Of a stretch of DNA of 64,000 bases, positions 19,975 through 31,054 are shown piece after piece. The first letter of the stretch is position 1, and each line of letters opens with the position of its first letter. The position numbers were made by a program, and so were the translations under genes. The notes beneath the pieces were generated by a model. It worked only from the letters and a program-made list of their open reading frames with translations, had not been told where the DNA came from and ran no database searches. Source of the DNA: Tubiluchus corallicola (Eukaryota; Priapulida; Priapulimorpha; Priapulimorphida; Tubiluchidae); contig JAQGDQ010001008.1 in assembly GCA_030141605.1 (NCBI GenBank), positions 1-64,000 on the forward strand, written 5' to 3'.

Positions 19975-21780
19975 GTACGCTTCCATTAGGGAAGGTTATG
20001 ATTCTACTTCAGCTAGATTGATCGTTAAAGGTACGCTTCCAGTAGGGAAGGTTATGATTCTACTTCAGCTAGATTGATCGTTAAAGGTACGCTTCCATTA
20101 GACAAGGTTACGATTCTACTTCAGCTAGATTGATCGTTAAAGGTACGCTTTCATTAGGGAAGGTTATGATTCTACTTCAGCTAGATTGATCGTTAAAGGT
20201 ACGCTTTCATTAGGGAAGGTTATGATTCTACTTCAGCTAGACTGATCGTTAAAGGTATGCTTCCATTAGACAAGGTTATGATTCTACTTCAGCTAGATTG
20301 ATCGTTAAAGGTACGCTTCCATTAGGGAAGGTTATGATTCTACTTCAGCTAGATTGATCGTTAAAGGTACGCTTCCATTAGGGAAGGTTATGATTCTACT
20401 TCAGCTAGATTGATCGTTAAAGGTACGCTTTCATTAGGGAAGGTTATGATTCTACTTCAGCTAGATTGATCGTTAAAGGTACGCTTCCAGTAGGGAAGGT
20501 TATGATTCTACTTCAGCTAGATTGATCGTTAAAGGTACGCTTTCATTAGGGAAGGTTATGATTCTACTTCAGCTAGATTGATCGTTAAAGGTATGCTTCC
20601 AGTAGGGAAGGTTATGATTCTACTTCAGCTAGATTGATCGTTAAAGGTACGCTTCCAGTAGGGAAGGTTATGATTCTACTTCAGCTAGATTGATCGTTAA
20701 AGGTACGCTTCCATTAGGGAAGGTTATGATTCTACTTCAGCTAGATTGACCGTTAAAGGTACGCTTCCATTAGGGAAGGTTATGATTCTACTTCAGCTAG
20801 ATTGACCGTTAAAGGTATGCTTTCATTAGGGAAGGTTATGATTCTACTTCAGCTAGATTGATCGTTAAAGGTACGCTTCCATTAGGGAAGGTTATCATTC
20901 TACTTCAGCTAGATTGATCGTTAAAGGTACGCTTCCATTAGGGAAGGTTATGATTCTACTTCAGCTAGATTGATCGTTAAAGGTACGCTTCCATTAGGGA
21001 AGGTTATGATTCTTCTTCAGCTAGATTGATCGTTAAAGGTACACTTCCATTAGGGAAGGTTATGATTCTACTTCAGCTAGATTGATCGTTAAAGGTACGC
21101 TTCCAGTAGGGAAGGTTATGATTCTACTTCAGCTAGATTGACCGTTAAAGGTACGCTTCCATTAGGGAAGGTTATGATTCTACTTCAGCTAGATTGACCG
21201 TTAAAGGTATGCTTTCATTAGGGAAGGTTATGATTCTACTTCAGCTAGATTGATCGTTAAAGGTATGCTTCCATTAGGGAAGGTTATGATTCTACTTCAG
21301 CTAGATTGATCGTTAAAGGTATGCTTCCATTAGGGAAGGTTATGTTTCTACTTCAGCTAGATTGATCGTTAAAGGTACGCTTCCATTAGGGAAGGTTATC
21401 ATTCTACTTCAGCTAGATTGATCGTTAAAGGTACGCTTCCATTAGGGAAGGTTATGATTCTACTTCAGCTAGATTGATCGTTAAAGGTACGCTTTCATTA
21501 GGGAAGGTTATGATTCTACTTCAGCTAGATTGATCGTTAAAGGTACACTTCCATTAGGGAAGGTTATGATTCTACTTCAGCTAGATTGATCGTTAAAGGT
21601 ACGCTTCCAGTAGGGAAGGTTATGATTCTACTTCAGCTAGATTGATCGTTAAAGGTACGCTTCCAGTAGGGAAGGTTATGATTCTACTTCAGCTAGATTG
21701 ATCGTTAAAGGTACGCTTCCATTAGGGAAGGTTATGATTCTACTTCAGCTAGATTGATCGTTAAAGGTACACTTCCATTA
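19935..21780 (+). repeat. 56-bp minisatellite made of the exon-15 end plus donor, about 33 copies
   Basis: Unit: the last 40 nt of exon 15 (gggaaggttatgattctact, tcagctagattgatcgttaaag) followed by gtacgcttccatta. Exon 15 itself is the first unit. Copies differ by point changes (gtacgc/gtatgc, ccatta/ccagta/tcatta). Almost every copy keeps a complete donor AAAG|GTAYGC. Confidence 0.97.
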
Positions 21781-21817
21781 CGTGCAATTTCATTTAAATT
21801 TAAAAATTAGCTAAATA

Positions 21818-22428
21818 CAGTAAACTCCGCATAACTTGAATCGAAAAAACTTTGAGTTAGACGATGCTGACCATTTTCCAACAGAGAAACTCTAAACCCC
21901 TCTTCCAGACGGCAAGCTAAATAGAAGACAGAAAGTCAACCCTTCTATACATCAACGACGATATTTGATGACAATTACATAAAGAATGACAAATTATGTA
22001 GAGAAACTCTAAACCCCTCCTCCATACGGCTGAGCTAAGTAGAAGGCAGAAAGTTAACCCTTCTATACATAAACAAAGATATTTGATGACAATTACATAA
22101 AGAATTATAACTTATGTAGTGAAACATGATTTTCTTATGTTACAAAAGGACATGTTCACAACACTGTTAAACAATATGACAGTGGAGCTACCAATGTCTT
22201 ATGTACTGCAGTTGAGTTTGTGCAAAGTTCAATTATTTACACTCTCCATCAAATATTCAGTTATCTTCACCTGCAGTCCTGGGAAAAATAACTGGGGGGG
22301 GGGGGGGGTGCGACTTGTAAGACATGAGAATTTTCCAGGAAAACGATACTGTTTTTGAATTGTGCGAAACTTTTTATTTTTCTAGAGTACTGTCTGCTGA
22401 AATTCTTTGAGTTACACGGAGTTCACTG
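21818..22428. mobile_element. TA-flanked MITE, family 4, with an internal repeat shared with 18613-18870
   Basis: Ends CAGTAAACTCCGCATAACTT and (reverse complement of the far end) CAGTGAACTCCGTGTAACTC, flanked by TA. Inside, 22083-22335 is the repeat also present in the preceding intron. No ORF of note. Confidence 0.8.
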
Positions 22429-22475
22429 TAATCGCTCGACGTTCATCAGTACTATGATTCCCTCAGTTGCTGTAG

Positions 22476-22507
22476 GTGACTCGGTGTCTTTAATGCCCTC
22501 AAAATAG
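22476..22507 (+). CDS. Tentative last exon of twitchin
   Basis: A pyrimidine-rich acceptor (ccctcagttgctgtag) is followed, in the phase left by exon 15, by codons reading GDSVSLMPSK and a TAG stop. Spliced, the protein would end LIVKGDSVSLMPSK. The support is only an acceptor, matching phase and a prompt stop, which can arise by chance. Other C-terminal exons may lie elsewhere. Confidence 0.3.
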
Positions 22508-23690
22508 ACATTGTTTGTATACATGTGTTATCGTCCAATCACGGAAGCTGTAACATTTATACGTTGCCATTTTTCTTTTCAGCTTGAGTACGAGCGAATT
22601 TCTAATTCAATGTAATTTTTGTTGTCAAACAACCAGTCACCACTGCAGTACCCGGGAGAGAGAGACAGTCATACGATTGGTGATGTCTCCAACACTAAGC
22701 ACTACTCACCTGCCACCTGTTAGCAGTCATTAGAACTACTCGTTAATTTTATGCGTAATCAGTTAGGTTGCTATGTCTTGTTCAAATTACTTTTAGCTTA
22801 GAAGATTTCTGATAGCTGGAAACTGTCAGCTTTCACTCAGTGATGAGCTTATCCTTGTTTTGTGAGACGACTGGATTCTGCCATCAGTAGTCTCACAAAG
22901 CAGTGTCTGTCTCACAAAGCAGTGTCTGTCTCACAAAGCAGTGTCTGTCTCACAAAGCAGTGTCTGTCTCACTTAAATTAGTTTCTATTTTAACTCTAGA
23001 CTGGTTGACACTAGTAGCAGTAGCATTCATTCATTTTGATGTATATTACGTTCGTTGCTGTCCGTAGGTAGCCTGAATTTTGATGCGTTCAGACCGACGG
23101 CGGCGCCACAATCGCTTTTTGTTTTTTTTTTGGACTTGTTTCGCCGCCGTCGGTCCGTCCGCTCTCTCCATTATTGTTAATTAGTTTAGTTCAGAGCGGT
23201 AGGTTTGATACTAGTAGCTTTGCCTTACTGCCGAGCGCGTGAATTCGTTCGGCAGCTTTCCGACCGGTCGAATCGCGATCGGTCGAACTTTTTGTGAGAT
23301 ATTTCAGACGTGTAAAAGCGTTCGTGGAATGTTACTTGCTGACACTAACACACCGGCCTTTTTTGAGTTGTTTCTAGTCACGTGTTAAATATTTTCATTA
23401 ACTTCTTAACACTTTTATAAATTTACTAGTTATTATTTATGATAAAACGAGAATCGCTGCTCCGTCTGCGGGCGAGAATTCTTGATATAATATTGCTGTT
23501 TGCAAATTCTGTTATATAAATAAAGGTTTTGTATGTTTGACTTTTGTTGTTTATAAGGCAAGGAAACGTATAGAGAATCCCACTTTTATCTTTAGTAAAC
23601 TTTGTTAGCTTAATTTTATGTTGCAGAAATAATAAAATGGCACTGAAATGTATGTAAGAAAGTCTTGATGTTTGTTTTTCATCTTGTTGA
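22508..23690. other. Intergenic region after twitchin, with a 14-bp stem inverted repeat
   Basis: 22880-22980 has a 20-bp unit (ctcacaaagcagtgtctgt) four times. 23092-23105 and 23142-23155 are perfect inverted 14-mers (gaccgacggcggcg). AATAAA occurs near 23628 and could serve as a poly(A) signal for twitchin, but this is not established. Confidence 0.5.
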
Positions 23691-23694
23691 TTGG

Positions 23695-24690
23695 CAATAG
23701 AACGACGGGTATTAAGTACGTTCATCTCCAAACCACTGAGACACGTGGTGAACACACACACATCGCTATTCACAGGTGTTACGTTCTAGAATACGTACAT
23801 TTCCAAACCAGTGAGACACGTGGTGAACACACACACATCCGCTATTCACAGGTGTTACGTTCTAGAATACGTACATTTCCAAACCACTGAGACACGTGGT
23901 GAACACAACACACATCGTTATTCACAGGTGTTATGTTCTAGAATACATACATTTCCAAACCAGTGAGACACGTGGTGAACACACACACATCGCTATTCAC
24001 AGGTGTTACGTTCTAGAATACGTACATTTCCAAACCAGTGAGACACGTGGTCAACACACACACATCCGCTATTCACAGGTGTTACGTTCTAGAATACGTA
24101 CATTTCCAAACCACTGAGACACGTGGTGAACACAACACACATCGTTATTCACAGGTGTTATGTTCTAGAATACCTACATTTCCAAACCACTGAGACACAT
24201 GGCGAACACACACACATCGCTATTCACAGGTGTTACGTTCTAGAATACGTACATTTCCAAACCAGTGAGACACGTGGTGAACACACACACATCCGCTATT
24301 CACAGGTGTTACGTTCTAGAATACGTACATTTCCAAACCACTGAGACACGTGGTGAACACAACACACATCGTTATTCACAGGTGTTATGTTCTAGAATAC
24401 ATACATTTCCAAACCACTGAGACACGTGGCGAACACACACACATCGCTATTCACAGGTGTTACGTTCTAGAATACGTGCAGTTCCAAACCACTGAGACAC
24501 GTGGCGAACACACACACATCGCTATTCACAGGTGTTACGTTCTAGAATACGTGCAGTTCCAAACCACTGAGACACGTGGTGAACACACACACATCGCTAT
24601 TCACAGGTGTTACGTTCTAGAATACGTGCAGTTCCAAACCAGTGAGACACGTGGTGAACACACACACACATCGCTATTCACAGGTGTTAC
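23695..24690. repeat. 76-bp minisatellite, about 13 copies
   Basis: Unit contains cacatcgctattcacaggtg, ttacgttctagaatacgtac, atttccaaaccactgagaca, cgtggtgaacacaca. Three-unit higher-order blocks (atcgc / atccgc / atcgttattc variants) recur every ~227 bp in the first part, showing block duplication. Confidence 0.95.
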
Positions 24691-26291
24691 ATAAGTCATT
24701 TATTTCACATTACACATTTACAATAGTTTCATATACAATATCTAGTGAAAGGGCCTACAATGGATGTAATACAAATAAGAAATACTGCACAGGAAAAGCT
24801 TCAAACACTGTTCACTTATATACGAATGTAAATGTGTTGCCGTCAATCAAAAAGCAGTTAGATTGTCCCACACAGCAGACACTGAGGCCGTTGCGCCATC
24901 TATTGCAAGGTGATGAAATTAAAATGCAAGAAACCAGAAGTGTTAGACAGTGTGATACCTCATTTTTAATTACCCTATTGCAATCTTAATAATTTTCTTA
25001 ACATTCTGAACAATTCTGGCTCACGAGCCAGGGTGCTCCGAATATTCAAATAAGGAGCTGTGGACCAAATCCTTCAGGATAGACCTAGCAAGTCACTGAA
25101 GTACTTTTTGCTCAAGTAACTCATGGCGAACACAACTGACTGGTGGATGTGGAGAAGACATATGAAGACAGAGACGTTATCAAGTGTTCGCCGGCTGACA
25201 GATGAAAATCTACCAGGAGGATGGTGAGAAAGTGAGAAAGGATTCTGAACAAAATAAAAGAAAATATTGAAACGCTTGAATATAAATTTAGGGAGTAAAC
25301 CCGGCTAATTAAAAATAAGCGTTTTCTTCTACTAATAATGATTTGTGGGTTGAAAAGAGCATTGCTAACGGTACGCATATTAATTTATTCGTGTGAAATT
25401 GCTAATCTTGTTGGATTCACGTAATTTGAAATGTCGGCCGAAGTTAGATAATTAAGAATATTGCCAGTCGAATGTTCCAGAAGATTTATTGACTCTTTTT
25501 TTTCTAGAACATTCTATTAGGTTAGTACTAGACTTGTGCTAGCGCAGTCTATCTGTTATGTGGCTACGTAACTATTTTATACCGTCTTCAAGTCACGGTT
25601 TATCTAAAAAATCTGGACTTTAAATATGACACGAAAAAACCACAACTAACAGCAAAATTATTAAATTCATTTCAATTTATTATAACAATGTCCCGGAGGA
25701 TGACTTCAAGTTATCCAGGAATATGAATTATGAATTTATTCCACAGCAACTCAAACATACATATAAATTGATATAACATTGAAAAAAAACTACTTTCTGT
25801 ACTTACTGTTACTTACTTGATGCAAAAATACCACTAAATTAACAGTCTTAATTTTTGTAAAAACTTATTATGCTTTTATAGAGAATGCGCTTTTCTTCAG
25901 CTGATAAACTACGTCATTGGTGGAAAAATGAGCTTTCAAAATGGCAGCGCCCGAGTGTCTATGATTGTGACTTTAAAATGATTTTACTAATTACACGAGG
26001 TGCTTGTTGCACTTTTATTACAAAATCCTTCTTTCCTTGAATGGTTTCTGTTAAAGAATTGATATCAAAAGCAGTGAGTGAGATGCAATTAACGTAAAGT
26101 CTGTAACAGGTCTACAACACAACGAAAATTATCAGTAAAAGTTCGGCTATTAACAGCAGATATGAATCGAAATGAATTTATAAGAATCTTGCGTTTAAAT
26201 GTAATTTGTTTCATAGAAGGAACTAGCAATTTTTTCCTTTTTACCTCTTTTTTGTGGTTTGCTAATTCGCTTCCACACCCTCTGTTGGTGA
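24691..26291. other. Intergenic region, no gene recognised
   Basis: 25010-25160 has wording like a LINE remnant in common with 31270-31370 (aggatagac ctagcaa ... gctcaag). The rest is AT-rich with no supported ORF. Confidence 0.5.
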
Positions 26292-27788
26292 TTATACGGG
26301 TTGACAGTTACATTTCCGAATTTGGATGAAGAGGCGGTAATTGTTCAACCAGTTTATTGAAGGGCACACGAATATCCCTTCGGCAGGTGTTGCTGAATGA
26401 AATGTGAAATTTACATTATAGTGGAAGACCGTGTATGAATCTTTTAAGAAACTGAATACGTCCTTTTCTGCTTCAGTGTAACTCAAGTTAACAAATGAGA
26501 ACTTCATTATGTTCGGGAGAGTTTGATTCCAGCCTTCGTATTTTATTTTGCGTTTAATACTGTTTTTTCCATCAGTTGCACGTTTCACACCACAGTTTGC
26601 ACACATTGGCTGACAGTTGTCACAGTCTCCAACTGATGCTTGCCGTCGCCGTCTGGTAGGTGTTGTAGTTGTTCTATAGCTTTCTATGCAATTTTGTTCG
26701 CAGATGGTCTTGCACGTTTCTGGATCCTTGACAGCAAAACACAGAGCTCTACACTCACTCTGGCACCGAACAACTATTATAGGCAGTGTTGTTGTTGTAG
26801 TAATAGTAGTAGTAGTACTAGTAGTAGTTGTTGTTGTTGTAGTGGTAGTTGTTGCAAACTTCAGCTTACAGAAAGCTACACTATCTTGATGGCATTTCTC
26901 TGATGTCTTAGGATCATGATATGCACATTCTGAATCACACCCATAATAATGCTTGTGCTTTCTACATTTTTCCTTACATTCAGGGCATTCCTTCTTGCGC
27001 TCCAATACGCAAGCACAGAAATCTAGACAGCCTTCCGTGCACGAGAGATCATCGCCACACTTACTATCACACTCACAGAGGCACCTACTACGAACTCTAC
27101 AGGCCATCCAGCACCATTTCCTACAATACTTCTTGTCCTTGGCTGTCTCACAATCCACGTTGCGACAATTGTTCAAACAATTAATAAAATGTTTACAAGA
27201 TTCGTCTGCAAGATTCCGTCTCTCTCTACCAGTTTCTCCGTCACGTCGTTTTACTCTCTTTGCCGTTCTAAACGGGTTAATATTTTGCCATTCAGATGCT
27301 GAACTTGTTTGTTGAACAAGACGAGTATCTTCCAATACTTTCAGGTAGACTGAGGCAATACGACATCGTGTCGGCTTCTCATTGTCATTGAAAATCTCCA
27401 GAAGGCAAAATGGTTTCTTGATTTCGATACCACAGTCTTTCAATTCATTCCATCCTACATACCGGGAAGATTCTAAATTGAGATCAGACTGTTCTTCCAC
27501 AAAGTAGAACTTACCACAGTCTTCCTCGCAGATTGTTTCTGAACCAACGGGACACGTTTCATGTGAAACACGATCAACGAATCTTCCTCTATCAATTTCA
27601 AATTGCATCTGAACTTTGTCAATTGGAAGGGCAAAAGCACAAACGTTTGGAGAAATTTCACCAGATTGGTCTGCATCGGATGAACTAAACCCGTACGTTT
27701 CGATGTAGAACAGAAGAAAGTTCAGCCATATTAGAGCCCAAAATTTAGAATCACGTTTAGGGTTGATATAAATTAATAAAACCCTCAT
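26292..27788 (-). CDS. Secreted cysteine- and threonine-rich protein, 498 aa, unknown function, intronless
   Basis: One uninterrupted ORF read from 27788 down to 26292. I do not recognise a family. Residues ~16-33 (FWALIWLNFLLFYIETYG) form a hydrophobic stretch that could be a signal peptide, although it follows a 15-residue lead containing KRD. Residues 50-142 hold spaced Cys. 176-191 has basic clusters (KRVKRR, RERR) that look like furin-type sites. 198-307 is a dense Cys-rich region (e.g. CRKWCWMACRVRSRCLCEC). 313-334 is a nearly pure Thr tract, a likely O-glycosylated linker. 342-367 and 389-399 are further Cys clusters with RRRRQ at 379-383 between them. The C-terminal ~90 residues have NxS/T sites at 421, 434 and 460 and end CNCQPV. 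The lack of introns contrasts with the other genes here; it could be a retrogene or have N-terminal exons I cannot see. Confidence 0.75.
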   Translation of the reverse strand: MRVLLIYINPKRDSKFWALIWLNFLLFYIETYGFSSSDADQSGEISPNVCAFALPIDKVQMQFEIDRGRFVDRVSHETCPVGSETICEEDCGKFYFVEEQSDLNLESSRYVGWNELKDCGIEIKKPFCLLEIFNDNEKPTRCRIASVYLKVLEDTRLVQQTSSASEWQNINPFRTAKRVKRRDGETGRERRNLADESCKHFINCLNNCRNVDCETAKDKKYCRKWCWMACRVRSRCLCECDSKCGDDLSCTEGCLDFCACVLERKKECPECKEKCRKHKHYYGCDSECAYHDPKTSEKCHQDSVAFCKLKFATTTTTTTTTTTSTTTTITTTTTLPIIVVRCQSECRALCFAVKDPETCKTICEQNCIESYRTTTTPTRRRRQASVGDCDNCQPMCANCGVKRATDGKNSIKRKIKYEGWNQTLPNIMKFSFVNLSYTEAEKDVFSFLKDSYTVFHYNVNFTFHSATPAEGIFVCPSINWLNNYRLFIQIRKCNCQPV

Positions 27789-29138
27789 TGTAGAAATAGC
27801 TACTTCATTACAACGTTTAATTGCAGTAGATTTTCTATTTCACAATCATAATATTTTGATTACTAAGGAGCTTTAGCCTGTGAAGTGCATGTTCTTCGCT
27901 ATACCAGAATCTTGGTCATTCTAGAATTTTCTCACTAAACGTTACAGCTGCATTAGTGAAATTGTTCTCTTAACAATTGAACCGATTTGAAAACAATCGC
28001 TAATGTAGTTCCATTTTCATTATTTTTATGAACATTCCAACTTTGAATACTAAACCAAACTTGAACTAAAGTTCTAAAGAATAAACAAACCATTGCTGAT
28101 AGGGTAACTCTTTAAAGTCAAATTTAACATAAAAGCGAGTTTTTTCCATTATAATGGTTAATTAAGATTTTTCTATAGCAAAATCCTACTGTTTTTCATT
28201 TGTTTTTCATTGAGATATTTATTATTTATTCTCCGCTACTTTAACGCTAAATAATTGGAAAGCCTTGCAAGCTAGGGTCACCAAACTCGCAGGGTTGGTA
28301 GCCCTAGGCGGTGGACGTACAATTGTATAACAATCGCTGACCACTAGTCAAAGGGGAAAGACAGTGGGTGTTGGTCAGTTTTTCCTTCCATAATTCCACT
28401 CCTCCTAGGGCTTTCGTTTTTTTCCAAACTTTTTTTCACAAGTATTTTGGTACTGTGGGGCAGGTGTGCACCTGGGGTTTTAAAAAGCTGGCAAGCTTTA
28501 AACGCCCGAGTGATAAGCCAAAATGTATGAACGTGCACTTATATTTATTCTGTTATATCTGTTATATTTATTGTGTTTGATGTTCAATAAACGTGTAGTT
28601 TTATAATCAGACTCTTCATAGTTTTGCCACCCCTAAAACATCAATAATCAGCTTCACACAACCAATACAACGAATTATGTCGTAATTCTCCCCATCTGTG
28701 AGCTTACACTTTAGATTTAAATGCCGTGTGTTTCATTGTTTTTGTACAGTAGTACACCGAACCACGTGACCGAACAGACTGCGTACTGTACCGTACTGTT
28801 GCGTACTTTAAGTGTGCTTTTAGAGCAAGCAGTGACGTCCATTGCCATTGTTCAATGTGTACGTGTGTAGTTGATTTTAGTTTGAATAGTTTGTAATTGC
28901 GAAAAGTTTGTTTGTTGCACTTCACCAGGTATGTAAATTTTAGATGGACAGAAAAAAATATTTATTTTAACTTGCTAAACTTAATATTTAATACTGACTA
29001 ATTTGTTGATTCCTGAATCAGTTTAAACTTTTCCAGCACTGCGTTTCCTTTGTTAAAAAAGCAATAAAATCTTGTGAATGATAAAGAGGCACATCATTTC
29101 TAGAAAAAAGAAATTATTCTGAAATTATAGGTTGAATT
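27789..29138. other. Intergenic region, no gene recognised
   Basis: AT-rich. 28260-28620 has the feel of a degraded repeat (gttggtagccctaggcggtg; aataaacgtgtag near its end), but no second copy is in the window. Short ORFs here lack any recognisable domain. Confidence 0.5.
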
Positions 29139-29440
29139 GGTTAGGCCTCACCTAGAATACTGCATGCAGCTTTGGTATCCCAATTATCAAAAAGACCATT
29201 ATTGCTTATGGAAGGGGTGCAAAGACGTACTACAAGAATAATATTTGGTTGTAAAAATCTGACATATTTAAAAAGATTGAAGTATTGCAATTTGACAAAT
29301 TTGTCATAAGAAGACACCTTGAAGATCTATTGAGGTTTATAAAATATTGTCTAGGAAAGAAAGATTTGCTTGGGAACTTCTTTAACTTGGTTGTTGATTC
29401 TAAAACTTGAAGAGAGGTCGCGTTTCGACATTCGCAAGTA
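29139..29440 (+). pseudogene. LINE reverse transcriptase fragment, degenerate
   Basis: In shifting frames the + strand reads LEYCMQLWYPNYQKDHY, then a GVQRRTTRIIF-like stretch and KRLKYCNLTNL. This is the LEYC.Q.W.P...KD...L.GVQRR.TRII...L pattern near the C-terminal end of jockey/CR1-type LINE ORF2. Stops and frameshifts make it non-functional. Confidence 0.7.
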
Positions 29441-29627
29441 TTGATTTACTGTGGTTTCTCTCATCCATCTCTACATACATGTATGGGCAAATCGATTACA
29501 GGGGTTCTTCAACACTGCAGCACCTTTATGGTTCTTCAAAATTTACCTCATCAGCTTCCTTCAAAATGCTTTTCCTATAAAACAAACAGTCATTGACATA
29601 TTTGGATGCTTTCAGCAAATTTTCACT

Positions 29628-30163
29628 TCAACAGCTTTTAACATCCTCTGTTGAGACTTCACCTAAATTTTCTCTAATCCTTTTATATTTGCTACAAGTA
29701 AATAAATGTTCTGTTGTGTCTAATTCACTATCGCACACGGGACATATTAAATTTCTTATAAATGAACCCTTAAAATTTGCTTTTACTTTGACCATATTAG
29801 GTCTTAAATCCAAAATATTTTTAGCTTCTGCATGACTGAATTTTGTAAAATAATCCTGTTCCAATTTATTGCTTTCCAAAAATCTTAATTTTGAGCTCTT
29901 ATTTATATTTTCACTGCATTTGTCTTGTATCACAGATGTTATTTTAAATTTCATGTATTTTTCCACTGTGATTTCTTTTGATTTTTCACATATTCCTTGT
30001 CGATATTAATTCCATAAATGTTTGCCATTTTTTCAATTTCACTATACCAATTATCATCATGTCTGTATTTCATTTGCTGTGCTTTAACTTCTACTGACAT
30101 TATTCCTACATTATTAATATTTGCCAGGGAGTTAATATAGCTAATTTTTTCTGCTCTTTTCAC
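29628..30163 (-). pseudogene. LINE ORF2 C-terminal fragment
   Basis: The - strand encodes two pieces in different frames. 29628-29966 contains LICPVCDSELDTTEHLFTCS, a C-x2-C ... H-x4-C motif typical of the end of LINE ORF2. 29951-30163 joins upstream (MKRAEKISYINSLANI). Truncated and frameshifted. Confidence 0.65.
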
Positions 30164-30263
30164 TTTTCAATTAACGTCTTATAAGTGTTTCCTCATTTAG
30201 CCAATCACCAAGGTATTTATAGCTTTGTGTTTCTCCAATTTCGCCTTTGCTATTTTTCTTTAA

Positions 30264-30638
30264 CCCTTTCAGGCCCAAATTGTTTTTTTAATAAGAAAAA
30301 TTTTTTTACCTTGGTACATTTGTTCCCAATGTATCCTGTGGTATACACAACATTCTTTGTCATGTGCAAAAAACAAAGTCCGACTTTTTTAAAAACACAA
30401 CAAAAGCAAAAAATGTGCTTCATTTTGCAACTGCTGATAATTTTTTAAAGTATTTAAGACATTTAGTATGCATACTATGCTGATCTGTACAAAGTCGTCT
30501 CATTGTTATTCTATTTTTAGTCTATTGTTATTGGCTTAAATCAAAATAACTATTAACAGATCAAATAACTGTCAGGTTAAAATTTTGTTAATTTCAAAGG
30601 CAGAAAATATACCACGGGGTACAACGGGTATGAAAGGG
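30264..30638. mobile_element. piggyBac-like MITE, copy 1
   Basis: Flanked by TTAA on both sides (30260-30263 and 30639-30642). Ends CCCTTTCAGGCCCAAATT and, at the other end, CCCTTTCATACCCGTTGTA in reverse complement. TTAA duplication and CCCTTT ends are typical of piggyBac-type elements. No transposase. Copy 2 at 33709-34164 is inverted. Confidence 0.88.
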
Positions 30639-30990
30639 TTAAGTGGGGGAATTCTTTTCTTTCTAGTCATCTTTGTTCGCATTGACTGCGCTTTTTTAAC
30701 TGTGAGAGTAGTTAATGAATGGAATAATTTCCCTGCTATGGTGAATGTCACACCAACCAACCCTTAATTGACAATTTCTTTGTGGAAAAATATGCGGTTT
30801 TTATGAGTGTTACTCGCCCGACCACTTTAAATCGTGACAGGGTATAAGTGTAAACAGTTACAGCAGCAACAGAACTAGTGAGTTGAGTGACGCAATGTTC
30901 TTACGTCAATTTCTACGACAAACTTTTCAAGTTTAGAACGTGCGTATTAGAACAGAACTGAGAGATATCAGAAGTTAAAGTAAAAGCAAG

Positions 30991-31054
30991 ATGAAGACTT
31001 TCGTGTGTTTATTGGTGATAGCTGCTTTTGTCAGTTTGCTGAAAGGAATTACAG
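30991..31054 (+). CDS. Kunitz/LDLa gene exon 1 (signal peptide)
   Basis: Encodes MKTFVCLLVIAAFVSLLKGI, a textbook secretion signal, ending phase 1 at gtaagc. The sequence before the ATG is gcaag. Confidence 0.88.
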
